A stretch of 64,000 bases of DNA, from positions 103,547,157 through 103,611,156 of the forward strand of contig NC_134089.1 in NCBI RefSeq assembly GCF_000715075.1, written 5' to 3'. Source of the stretch: Nicotiana tabacum. Taxonomy: Eukaryota > Streptophyta > Magnoliopsida > Solanales > Solanaceae. The translations under genes were made by a program, and so were the position numbers. The notes beneath the pieces are model-generated. The model had not been told where the DNA came from, made no database searches, and saw nothing but the letters and a program-made list of their open reading frames with translations. Numbering within the stretch: the first letter of the stretch is position 1; the number at the start of each line of letters is the position of its first letter. Positions 31,403 to 43,179 of this stretch are shown in pieces.

Positions 31403-34400
31403 TGTCGCGCCCCCGTTTTCCTTCGCGGAGTATGGGTTTCGACATTCACGTGGTGTACTGACTCATTTCCTTTTGGGAATTGGGTATTGGAAGAGTCTCC
31501 ACCTAACGAATTATGGTGTGTTAGGGCACCAAGAATGATTAACTCTTGAGTTGGTTTGTATTACCAGAGATTAGGTTAAGGGCTAGAGGTAACCTCGAGG
31601 AGAAGGTGGTAGGCACCCTCTTGGTCCACAACTGTGGGTTCTGACCGAACTTATATTCACAAATTAGTCAACATAAACACTTGAATCAAATAAGTTGCAA
31701 GTAAGGCATATTGGATAGTTGAAGTAGTAAAATAAAGGTTTGAACAAGTTGTAAAAACAAAAGTTTAAATAAAGAGAGAGGATTTGGTAAAGAGGGGTCC
31801 TAGGCTGTTTATCCTATAGGATCACCCCACGCAATATCCGATAAACACTCCTCGATGAGGGGCTACACGTGACATTAATGCGTAGTCATCATATCCCCTG
31901 TCTACTCTTCCCATCTCTTTATTGGTTATGCAAAGCAGGTGTTTGGTCAATGATTCCTATTGTGTGTTGCTACTCATCCCTTCTTAATGGTCCCGGAGGG
32001 AGTTAGGACCTCTACCTATAGGCAGTTCTAGACGTACCCCTAAAGTTTAGAAAGTCAAAAATTCTAAGGCGACAGTCAAAACATTTAGGACTTTACACAT
32101 AATGGGAGCAAATGAGAGGCTAACAGTTTCCTTCTTAAGTAAACATACAAGCAGCAAGACTCAAACACAATTAAAGTCTTTATTAATCAAAGTCCTATAG
32201 CAGGATCTTTAAGTGACTATGCAGAATTAGACAAAACTTTTATACCCGGAAGTTATAACCTAGTAGTTGCCTAGGGACTCCCTTTTAAAAGCTCGTTAGA
32301 ATCAGAAATGCTAAGCGACAGAGATAGCTTTAGGAAAATGCAGTTTTGAAGACGCCCTAAGGCTTGCCTATATGCAGTATACTTGCGTCTATATTAATGT
32401 AGAAACAAACAAGTTTTTCGAAATAGACTCTTTTAATACCTATAGGCATGATATCTAATGAGATTAAAGCAATTTTGAAAGCACTTGTTTCAGAAAATGT
32501 TTGACACTTAATAAGACTAGTTTTGAAAATGAACTAGGCGTAATGAAGTTGATTCACTAGGCCAATTAAATTATCAGACAAAATTAAGGGTAGAGATCTC
32601 TATAGGCATAATATCTAGACGTATTACTGATCTTAGTCGATTTGCAACAACATACAGAAACACTTATTAGAACTGACTCGAAGTTGAGTCATATAGGCAT
32701 GGCATATACCGATTTAAGAGATAATGGTTTGGAACATATAAACATGGTTTCTAACATGATAAATTGAAGAAGCTTATGAACATGATTTCTACTTGATGCA
32801 AACGAAATTAGAAGTGAAATCCTATAGGCATGATTTCTATTAAACAAAGCCATTAGATTCAACAGAGCAAACCTATGAGCATGCTTTCTACTTATGCAAG
32901 CGGTCATACTTCAAAAAATAAGGTCCTAAGTGCAGGATTTCTACCTGTATTACACTTTAAAGTATGCATCTACCCACCCTTTTACTAAATACCCCAAATA
33001 TCTGTTTACAAATTATTACAGGCCAATGAATGAATTACATAAGCAGAAATAGAAAATCAAGAAGCTATTCTATAGGGAGCCTGCTATTAGGCCCATGTTT
33101 CCCAAATCCTTCAATCGAAGCTTCGTAAGGGTGTCAAGGACCCCGGGCAATGCTTACACCTAGACTTAGCAAACAAACATTGAACCAGTACAGTGTGGAA
33201 AGGCCAGCCTCAGTATGCCATAGTTTAGAGGGCTCTCAAGAGGATCCCAAGGCAGTAAACATACTAGAGGGGGGAGAACTTATTGACTAAGAATGCAGTG
33301 AAAGTGCAGGACACAAGTTGAAAGAGGTTTATTAAAGACTGGATTAGAAAGTCTGTTTTGAAAGTAATTAGTAAAGCAACAGAGATTTTTGAAAAAGGGA
33401 TTGGAGTAGTTAACAAAGCTCAAACACCTTAAGATAGGATCACACACAGCTAGTTTACAGAATCCAAATGAATTCAGTAGTGGGTTTGGGATACATAGAT
33501 ATTTGACTGCAAACACATAACCCAGCAGGGGTCTTAGGACTAGTTTGGACATGCTCAGAAATAGTTGACATTAGAATAATCACAAACCAGTCAGGAAGGA
33601 CACAAACATATGGAAGGGATAGGGATTCGGGATTCATAAGGTGGTAAGTACACAGTAAGTAAAGACAATTGAGAAGACATCCTTTGAAACACACATAAGG
33701 GAATACATTAATCTAAAGGGAAAGGGAGACATAATAACATGCTTATAATATAACTTAACTACAAGTTTCACAACAGAACCACAAGTAGAATGAAATCAGT
33801 CAATTTAAATAGGCGAGTAGAATTTTAGGGTTTTGAAAGAAAATCTTGCAATCAAACCATCAATTAAGAAAATCAAAATCAAATCAAGAGAGGGTCATGA
33901 TTCTATATTTCAACATATAAATAGAGAAGAACGAATAGACGTACCAAGTAGGCAAAGTCAGCCATATAGACAGAAAGAAGCAAGAGATTAACAAATAAAA
34001 TAAACAAAGTCATACAGAAGTGACATAAGTAGGCCAAAGACTCAGTAGAAAACCCATTTGAAGCATGGTAACCAACAAAAACTTTAACTAGATCAAGTAA
34101 TCATGCTAACACACAAAACAAAACAAAGAAGGTTTTAGAAAATTACGGCTTTTTAACAGAGTCGAGTTAAAACGGAAGTAGGAACGTAAGATTAGTCAAA
34201 ACAAGCAAGGAAAGAGGTTTAATCATAAAGAAAATCGGTTAAAACAAGTGTAGAAGAAACTCCAAGAAACCCAAATTTTTAAAGAAAGTAAAATGGTTTA
34301 AAGTTAAGGATCTTTTAGAAGAAGTTCGAGAATAGTGCAAAACATAGGAAGAAACAGACTTAAATCATAAAAATAGCACAAATTTGAGAGATTCAAATGA

Positions 34401-35342
34401 GAGTTAGGGTTTCAAAGGAAACCCAGATAGAAACAAAAGAACCTGTTGTAAACTTCACCAATCGTAACATATAAAGTGTGATTCTGCCCAAAATCACACC
34501 GGACAGCCATGAGTAATAGAAACAAAAACCTAGATCTATATCGGCATGGCCCAGGACCCTTGAAGGCCTTAGAGATGATGAGCAACGTGGTGGAGTGACC
34601 ATTGGAGGCTTGGGATTGAAAGGTAGTTGCCGGAGATGACCGGAGAAGGAGGCGGTGGTTGAAGAATGATTAAGGTTAGGTTGAGAGAAAAGAGAGACGG
34701 GAGCATCTGAAGGCGGCAGGGGTTTGGAAATGAGTAGGGCTAGGGGGTCGTTTAGGAATTAAAAAGGAAAGGGTGTGTGTGGACTGTTGATCTAGGAGAT
34801 CAACGGTCAGGATTCAACCGGGTAGGTGGGTTTCGGGTTTGGGTAAGGGTTTATAGGGTCTGGGTCGGGTTATTTTATAGGAAATTGGGATGGGGAGGGG
34901 TCCGATTTGAGCTACAATTGAAAGCCAAATCTGGTTATTACTTAAATAGCCAGTTTTCCCTATTGTAATTTGAATAAACAATAAGTAATTTCTGGAAAAT
35001 AATTTAAGGTGCTAAAATGATTTAAAATACATAATTAACATTTTTAAAATATAGGGACCAATTTTACACATATAAAATATAATTATATCTTTAAATGGGC
35101 TAACATTGCAATTATATGCAATTTAGCTTAAAAAATACTAAATATAATTATAAAAATGCATGAAAATTATATTAGCCATATTTTGGCATAAGTATAGAAA
35201 TCAAAAAAATAAATTATCATAACAATAATTTTTGAAATAATTATTGGGGATTTTATGAATAAAAGGGGAGAAAATAATTATATATGAATATATGCTATTT
35301 TGAAGGTATTTATGCATATTTAAAATAAATTGGGTATCAACA
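31403..35342 (-). repeat. M 5' LTR, promoter region deleted
   Basis: Plus 'tgtcgcgcccccgtttt' at the inner end, 'gggtatcaaca' at the outer end (35342), next to ACAAC. Collinear with 15778-20202 except for several indels. The largest is loss of about 550 bp at 33789 corresponding to 18060-18610 of the other LTR, where the TATA box lies. It carries the same 'cctataggcatgat' repeats (32440-32900). Confidence 0.88.
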
Positions 35343-36265
35343 ACAACTTTCACGAATTTGATGAACCGAATGTTCAAGCCTTACTTGGATTCGTTCGTGA
35401 TAGTCTTCATAGATGATATTTTGATCTATTCCCGTAGCCGAGAGGAGCATGAGCAACATTTGGGAGTTGTTCTTTAGACTTTGAGAGAAGTCAGTTGTAA
35501 GCTAAGTTTTCGAAGTGCGAGTTCTAGTTGAGTTCAGTTGCATTCTTGGGTCACGTTGTTTTAGCAGAGGGCATTCAGGTGGATCTGAAGCAGATAGAGG
35601 CAGTCAAAAATAGGACTAGACCCACATCATCTACACAGATCTGGAGTCTCTTGGGTTTGGCAGGCTATTACCGTCGGTTTGTGGAGGGGTTTTCATCTAT
35701 TGCAGCCTCAATGACTAGGTTAACCTAGAAGGGTGCCCAGTTCATGTGGTCGGACGAGTGAGAGGTGAGTTTTCAGAAGCTCAAGATAGCTTTGACTACG
35801 GCGCCGGTGTTGGTTTTGCCTACAGGATCAGGGGCATATACAGTTTATTGTGACGCATCTCGTATTGGACTTGGTGTGGTGTTGATGCCGGATGACAAGG
35901 TCATTGCTTATGCTTCGCGATAGTTGAAGATTCATGAGAAGAATTATCTAGTTCATGATTTGGAGTTAGCAGCCATTGTTCACGCGTTGAAGATTTGGAG
36001 GCATTATCTGTATGGCGTGTCATGTGAGGTGTTAATGGATCACAAGAGTCTACAGTATTTGTTCAAGCAAAAGGAGCTAAATTTGAGGCAGATAAGGTGG
36101 TTGAAGATATTGAAAGACTATGATATCTCAATATTATATCATCCGAGAAAGGTCAATATGGTGGCCAATCCTTTGTGTAGAAATTCAACCAGTATGGGTA
36201 GTCTGGCGTATATTCTGGTCGGTGAGAGATCGCCTGCTTTGGATGTTCAGGTTTTGGCCAATTAG
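35343..36265 (+). pseudogene. N reverse transcriptase (rest) and RNase H
   Basis: Starts with the target duplicate ACAAC and then [20 protein letters not shown], with the catalytic FIDDILIYS (Asp codons 35412 and 35415) in the frame expected if M is removed. A one-base deletion at about 35490 shifts the frame; it then reads VAFLGHVVLAEGIQVD, LGLAGYYRRFVEGFSSIA, an RNase H start [35 protein letters not shown] and [11 protein letters not shown], ending near [16 protein letters not shown]. Stops (for example at about 35729, 35759 and 35922) are few. Same element as 13746-15777. Confidence 0.9.
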
Positions 36266-37797
36266 TTCATAAGGTTCGATGTTTCTAAGCCCAGCCGTGT
36301 GTTAGCTTGCATGGTCACTCATTCTTCATTATTTGAGAGTATCCGAGATCGGCAATATGATGATCCTTATTTGTGTGTCCTTAGGGACACGGTGCAGCAT
36401 AGAGGTGCCAAGAAAATTACATTAGGAGATGATAGAGTTTTGAGGATACAGGGTCGTATTTGTGTGCTTAATGTGGATGGACTTCGAGAGTTGATTTTAG
36501 AGGAGGCCCATAGTTTCTGGTACTCTATTCATCTGGGCGCCGCTAAGATGTATCAGAGTTTGCAGCAGCGTTATTGGTGGAGGAGGATGAAGAAGGATAT
36601 TTTTGCATATGTGGCTCGGTGTTTGAATTGTCAGCAGGTAAAGTACGAGCATCAGAGACTTGATGGTTTGTTTTACAAGATTGAAATTCCTGATTGGAAG
36701 TGGGAGAATATCACTATGTACTTCATTGTTGGACTCCCACGGACTTAGAGGAAGTTTGATGCAGTGTGTGTTATTGTTGATAGGCTGACCAAGTCAGCAC
36801 ACTTTTTTTCCCTATGGCAGTCTCCTATTATTCTTAGAGGTTAGCTGAGATCTATATCCGGGAGATTGTTTGTCTTCATGGTGTTCCCATGTCTATTATT
36901 TCAGTCCGAGGTACGCAGTTTACCTTATATTTCTAGAGAGTAGATCAGTGTAAGTTGGGCACACAGTTTGAGTTGAGCACAACATTTCATCCTCAGACGG
37001 ATGGGCAGTCCAAGCGTATTATTCAAATTTTGGAAGATATGCTCCGAGCTTGCGTCCTTGACTTTGAAGGCTTATGGGATCAGTTCATGCCTTTAGCGGA
37101 GTTTGCCTACAACAACAGCTACCAGTTGAGCATCCAGATGGCTCCTTATGAGGCTTTATATGGTAGGCGGTGTCGGTCGCCAGTTGGATGGTCCGAGCCG
37201 GGAGAGGCTCGGTGGTTGGGTACGGATTTATTACAAGATGCCTTGGACAAGGTCAGGATCATTCAGGATAGGCTTCGTATAGCTCAGTCCAGGCAAAAGA
37301 GTTATACCGACCGTAAGGTTCGTGATGTGGCATTCATGGCCGGCGAGCGGGTGTTGCTTCGGTTGTCACCGATGAAGAGCGTGATGAGATTTGGGAAGAG
37401 CGGTAAGCTTAGCCCTAGGTTAATTGACCCGTTAGAGATTCTTGATCGAGTGGGAGAGGTGTCTTATAGACTTGCATTGCAGCAGAGTTTATCAGCCGTG
37501 CATCCAGTGTTTCATGTGTCCACGCTTCGGAAGTATCACGGCGATCCATCCCATGTGTTAGACTTTAGCATTGTCCAGTTGGACAAAGACTTGTCTTATG
37601 AGGAGGAGCCTGAAGCTAGTCTAGACCGGTAGGTTTGTCAGTTGAGATCGAAGTATTTCCCTTCTGTTCGTGTTCAGTATAAAGGTCAGCATGTTGAGGC
37701 AACGACCTGGGAGTCCGAGTCCGATTCCAATATGTGGAGCCGATATCCCCATCTTTTCTCTGACTCAGACACTTTTCTTATGTCCGTTCGAGAATGA
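36266..37797 (+). pseudogene. N integrase with chromodomain-like tail
   Basis: Zinc-binding region EEAHSFWYSIHLGAAKMYQS...CLNCQQVK (36490-36650). The core shows ITMYFIVGLP where the first catalytic Asp (usually MDF) is Tyr, and after a frameshift near 36800 SIISVRGTQF where the second Asp is Val; HPQTDGQSKRIIQI follows. The GKSGKLSPR-type C-terminal domain and a chromodomain-like tail (VRVQYKGQHVEATTWES, SRYPHLF) follow, ending at TGA 37795-37797; a TAG for CAG interrupts it at 37630. The tail places N among chromoviruses (Tekay/Del-like). Two catalytic losses mean integration-dead. Confidence 0.9.
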
Positions 37798-37810
37798 ACG
37801 GTTGTTTTAG

Positions 37811-37822
37811 AGGTGGAGAAAG
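37811..37822 (+). other. N polypurine tract
   Basis: AGGTGGAGAAAG directly before the LTR start TGATGAACC. Confidence 0.7.
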
Positions 37823-38549
37823 TGATGAACCAAAAGGTCTTCACTCGTTTTGAATAGCAAATTCTGTGTTGCGAGGACTTAAAAACTTTCTTTTGTCTCA
37901 CCTCGATTTGCATGCGCAGTCCGGGCGCATTTACGAAAAGCGTTTATATGAAAACTAAGTAAACTATGGAAATTGGCTTTGAAAATTGAATAAAGTTGAC
38001 TTTGGTGAATATTCTTGGTAAGCGGACCCATACTCGTGATCTGACGGTCTCGTAGGGTCCATAGTAAAATACGGGACTTGGGCGTATACCTGAAATCGAA
38101 TTACGAGGTCCCTAGCCCAAGAAATAAATTTTTAAAGCAAATTATTTCCTGGAAAATATAAAGGTTTTTAGAAGTGAATTGATGCATTTTCTCAATGCTA
38201 TCGGGCCCGTATCTTGGTTCTGAATCCCGGTACAAGTTTGAAATAATAATTAAGTTGAATCTGTAAAATTTGGTAACGATCGGAATTGGTTTGATATAAA
38301 ATGGATCTATAGTTGAGAAATTGAAAATTTTGATGTTCTTGAGCGATTTCATGAATTTGGGGTTTAATTCATAGTTGTTTATGTTATTTTGATGATTTGA
38401 TTACACGAGCAAGTCTGTATGATATTTTTGGACTTTCGTGCATGTTTGGTTTGGAACCCCGAGGGCTCGGGTGAGTTTTGGATAGGCCATAGAGTGAATT
38501 TGTACTTAGGAAATTAGCTGTTGTAGGTTCAGCTGTGTTGCAGGCTCTG

Positions 38550-38840
38550 ATCTCACAAGTTCGAGGTCAGGCTTCACAATTGCGAGCCCAACAGGCTTGG
38601 CAATTGCGAGGGCTTGATCGCATTTGCGAAGAAAGCCTTGTCTGCCAGTGTTTGCAATTGCGAACCACCCTTCGCAAATGCGAAGTCATCAGAAAATGCC
38701 CAGTATCGCAAATGCGACTATTGGTTTGCAATTGCGAGGTTAGCAGAAAATGCCCAGGTTCGTAAATACGAGGTCTTGTTTGCATTTGCGAGCTTCGCAA
38801 TTGTGAAGCTCATGTCGCAATTGCGACATCTGCGACCAGT
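38550..38840 (+). repeat. Cluster of CGCAA..TGCGA degenerate palindromes in N LTR
   Basis: Repeated short words such as 'ttgcaattgcgaa', 'cgcaaatgcgaag' and 'cgcaattgcgac'; 38671-38684 is TTCGCAAATGCGAA with 6-bp inverted arms. No coding. Confidence 0.75.
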
Positions 38841-39639
38841 TAATTGGGACTTAGATGCATTTTTCTCCATTTTTCAAACTCTCTTAAACTCTAAGCTCTC
38901 TTGGGTGATTTTCTAAAGAATAGTTATTCTCCAAATCGATTGTAAGTCATTTCCAACTCTATTTCTTCAATCTATAATATCTTTTTTACATGATTTCAAC
39001 TCAAAATCAAGTGTTTTCATGGAGGAAATTGGGTATTTTGGGTAGAACTTAGGATTTTCAAATTCTGGGGATTTGGATTTCGATTTGAGGTCCAATTTCA
39101 AAATAAATTATATATTTGAGTTTGTGGGTGAATGGGTAATCGGGTTTTGACCATGTGGGCCCAAGGTCGATTTTTGACTTTTTGGGGAAATCTTTAGAAA
39201 ACCTATTTCCATGCATTATAATTGATTCATTTAGCATTTATTGATATCATTAAGTAAATTTTGGCTAGATACAAGCGAATTGGTGGCGGAAACAAGAGGT
39301 AAAACTGTAGTTGAGGCTTGAATTATGTTCGTGGTATTGAGGTAACTGTTTGGTCTAATCTTAGCTTGAGGGATTAGGAGTTGTGTCTTATTTTCTATGT
39401 GTTAATTGTTGAGTACGACGTCTACGTATGGTGACGAGTATCTACACGTCAGTGTCAAGCATGCCCGCGAGTCTTATACTATGATTAGTGTGAATCTGTT
39501 TCGTATTTTTCATGCTTTATATGATGATTTCTATTGTTGAACAAGGCTTGTGAAAGTATTATTGGTAATTGAACATTGTAGAGCGTTGGCTCAAGTTGAG
39601 AATTAAGTTGTGAAGTAAATATGTAAAAGAGAAGAGGTT

Positions 39640-40105
39640 TATGATATTGTCTCCCTTGCCGGATGTTATTGTTTTTGATATTATCCCCTTGACAGGATGT
39701 TATTACTCATGATATTATTTCCCTTGCCGGGATATTGTTGTTATTCTATTGTTCCCTTGCCGGGATTTTATTGTAATATTATTGATTCCCTTGCCCAAAT
39801 TGCTTTGTGATTGTTGCTTGGGTGAGGAAGAGCGTAAAGCACGAAGGGTGATGTCGTGCATGATTTTGAGAGTGTTAATGCACAAAGGGTGATGTCGTGC
39901 CAATATTGTGAGATAAAAACACGAAGGATGATGTCGTACCGCACGATGTACAATGTCGTGCCATGATATGAGTGATAATGCACGAAGGATAATTCCGTGC
40001 CATGATTATGTGAGGTAAAAGCACGAAGGGTAATGTCATGCCGATTCTATTGACTTTTATGGTGAGGATGAGAGTTAAAGCACGGAGGGTGATGTCGTGC
40101 ACGTG
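39640..40105 (+). repeat. Two short tandem fields in N LTR
   Basis: First, about five copies of 'tcccttgccgggat.ttattg' (39648-39800). Second, about six copies of a 'gcacgaagg.tgatgtcgtgc' word spaced 40-65 bp (39839-40100). The word has inverted 6-bp arms, GCACGA and TCGTGC. Confidence 0.85.
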
Positions 40106-40812
40106 TTATTGACCTTTGATTTTTTGCTGATAATTGAATTATGGCTTCCTTTACATTCTTCTATTGGTTTTCTGTTGTTACCTGCTATTCCCCGCAACAT
40201 GTTTTCCCCTCCTATATTTAACTATAAATTTCTGCCTTTATTTTTCTGCTGTATATGATTTGATTGCACAAGTTTATTTAGTAGTCTTGTCCTAGCCTCA
40301 TCACTACTTCGCCGAGGTTAGGCTAGGCACTTACTAGCACATGAGGTCGGTTGTGCTGATACTACACTCTACACTATGCGCAGATACCGTTGCTGCAGCT
40401 TTTGGACCACTGTGAGATTGCTGCCTTCAGTCTATCAGGTGACCCGATGTAGTCCTGCAGGCGTCCGCAGGCCTTGGCGTCTCCTTCTATCTTTCCATAC
40501 TGTTTCTTTTATGTATTTCAGAAACAACACTGTATTTATCTTTTAGACCCCTATTTGTAGTATTCTTGGACAGTCTATGAAATTATGACACCAGTTCTGG
40601 GTAGCTTTTGTTTATGGATTTGTATCAGTTTTATTTCAAATTGTTAAATTTCATTCTTCCGCTTCATTATTTCCGTTGTTTATATAATGTAATTCACAAC
40701 TGTTAAAGGATTAAAAATTGAAAAGGTAAAATATTTGGAATGATTGGCTTGCCTAGCTCTCACTAGTAGGCACCATCACGACTCCCGAAGGTGGGAAATC
40801 CGGGTCGTGACA

Positions 40813-42410
40813 ATCTGTAAGATTTGGATAATTGTAATCTCATTCCTTTCTCATTTTTCTTATTGCATTCTTCCTTTACCATTCCATAGTGACTAGCACT
40901 ACTTAATTCTGACTTAATGCCACATCACTCCATATTCCCCCTTTAGGGGAGTACTAAGATTTAGTACTACGATGATCTACGTATAGATGTTTTACCTCTT
41001 CATATTTGGCGTCTTTTCGCATCATCGATGACCCTTACTTACCTTGTGGTAATCTTTCTGTACCAAGGATAACAAAATATACTTACTCGCGATGGTGACA
41101 CTTAGTGTAACTGGAACATACAACCCTTTAAGCTTAACTTTGTTCACATTGCCTGGTTTATGGAAGCGTCCTCCTGAATGACCTTTAAAGGTTATTCTTC
41201 TATCGTCTATTCTATTATCGCTGGAACGCAATATGAAATTCTCATGATACTGACCATTATCAAATCACTTAGTCCCTAGTTCATGTTTAGTTTATCTTGT
41301 TCACTATCCTATACCGATTTCTATTAGTCTGGGGTCTAACTTTTCTTTCTGGTAGTTGCATTGGAGTCACAAACTTATTTCTCGAAATGAGGATATAACT
41401 TTATGGCCTATACTCTTTTGTTCTCTCAAGGTTTGGCTCCTCTCGTCTTTTCCTTCACTTGAATATATACTCTGTAATACTGTCATTTTTTGTACCGTTG
41501 TCATCAATGCATCACATCTTACGCATAATGCTTTATTAACACTCTTCTCATTTCCTGCTAACATTTCTGTCTATCTCTTCATTTTGAAAATTTCAACAGG
41601 ACGTTCTTTTTCTTTTAGCTCCCGTTGCTGCATCTACTGGCTCTTCGGGTTGCCCAACATTCTTTCTTTATTAGGGACAAGAGCCACACTAAGGTAATAT
41701 TTACCCCTTCAAGGCTTCCAGTGCCTATATTTGTAGTACTCATATCTAGCTATATTATTTTAGAGTGCACCATCTGGGTATCTTACAAGGAAATCTATTA
41801 TTACATTTGCAATATCATTCGAAAATGTAAACTAACGCAAGCAATTCATCCACCATTTTGTGTCACTCTAACCCTAGTCGGATCGTGATATTCCGTCCTT
41901 CTCTTAAACCATATTTGTTAGCTCCCATAGGGTATAACTTAGATCGGTGTGGCCAATTTTACATACCTCTGTTACTGTTGAAGGTAACTCAAAATGCTTA
42001 TATCTCTCTTCCTGAATGGTAAATAATGATAATCTTCATTAGCTGGGTATCTCGTACCCTCTTTCACCTTGCTTCCTTTACTTGTTAAAACTTGTATTTG
42101 TCTTCCGAATATCTCATTATCTTTCACCATAAAGGTGGATAGATATTCTTGCCTTACGGCTTCTTTCTAGAAGCTCACCGAGTTCTTGTGACTTAACTCT
42201 TCCACAACCGCATTCAATCCCTTACCAACTATCTTTCTAGATGTAGGCATCGCCGTATTATGAATAAGATATAGTTTAGGAAATTGAGTTCTTGCAGATG
42301 AGCTCTACCACACGATCTAGAGTAAGAAGAAAGAGTGACGGTCGTAAATGTCCTGTAGCCTCCTGCTTATAAGTGCGGTGCACAACACACCCATAAAAAG
42401 GATTCTACCA
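40813..42410 (-). other. Probable leader/internal region of element R
   Basis: Lies between the end of N's LTR and R's LTR. Near 42300-42410 the minus strand reads 'tatgggtgtgttgtgcacc' and 'aagcaggaggctacagg', which I associate with the region just inside chromovirus 5' LTRs; on that basis it is R's leader and possibly the start of gag. No convincing protein motif was found on either strand; short minus-strand frames near 42250 are unrecognised. Confidence 0.45.
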
Positions 42411-43179
42411 GACGGGCACCCGGTGCGCTTACTCAATCGAGTACCAACGTAACATATCTTTCTCATTACATCAACATGGATAAATGGTCCAGAGGGGCCG
42501 TATGAGGTAACAAGAATAAAACATAAGAGAACACTTGACATAAAATTACCCAACCTGATATACTGACTTATACATATGATGTACGGGCCTATAAGGCCAA
42601 AATAGTCACTCGTACACTAAACATAGACCGAGAAGAGCATAAAATCTTATATATACATGACATATGTCTACAAGCCTCTAAAAGTACATAAACGTCAAAA
42701 GGCTGGGACAGGGCCGGACATACCAATCAATACATGTCTAAATCATACTAACCAAATAAGCAACTCCGGAGGAAAATGGAGCACACCAACATATTTCGCT
42801 GAGCTAATAGCATGCTTGGAGGACTCTCAACCTGTCTATCGAGACCTGCGGGCATGAAACACAACGTCCCCAGGCAAAAGGGACGTCAGTACAAATAATG
42901 TACCGAGTATGTATGGAATGAAAATCAATAAATAATAGACATGAGAGAAACATGTAGTAAAAGACTCAACATGTATATCTGAATAGCTTTGTGAATTATT
43001 TAATATTATAATGTCATGCATATGCGTATTAATGTCATACCATGCATGGGTATATGCGTTCATAATATCGTCAAGTCTTTGAGGGAATCCCATTATATCA
43101 TCTCGACCACTGTGGGGAAATCATCAACGTGTACCAGCTGATCAAGTGGTAGTGCGTATATAAAGCCGTAACCTTTTCC
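42411..43179 (-). repeat. R: minus-strand chromovirus-type LTR, left part
   Basis: Minus-orientation LTR beginning abruptly at 'gacgggcacccggtg'. It contains the typical 'catgaaacacaacgtcccc..ggcaaaagggacgtcagtac' block (42855-42895). The expected LTR terminus and the primer-binding site next to it are missing. Interrupted at 43179 by S. Confidence 0.65.

Larger units (their letters stand above)
15778..35342 (-). mobile_element. M: 19.6-kb Tat/Ogre-type Ty3/gypsy element
   Basis: Two related minus-orientation LTRs (31403-35342 is 5', 15778-20202 is 3') flank an internal region with, in sense order: primer-binding site (31382-31400), leader, ORF1 remnant, gag, protease, RT, RNase H, a second RNase H, integrase, repeat-rich 3'UTR and PPT (20203-20217). 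Dual RNase H and an ORF upstream of gag are recognised Tat/Ogre features. Every coding part is broken by stops and frameshifts. Inserted in the RT of N. The LTRs differ at roughly one base in ten in a 300-bp stretch compared by eye, and each has private deletions, so the insertion is old. Confidence 0.9.
37823..40812 (+). repeat. N 3' LTR (2990 bp)
   Basis: From TGATGAACCAAAAGG after the PPT to GGGTCGTGACA at 40812. Its 3' end shares 'ttggcttgcctag', 'caccatcacgac' and 'gggtcgtgaca' with the LTRs of S, T, U and P. Contains two internal repeat fields (38550-38840 and 39640-40105). No 5' partner exists in the window. Confidence 0.85.
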
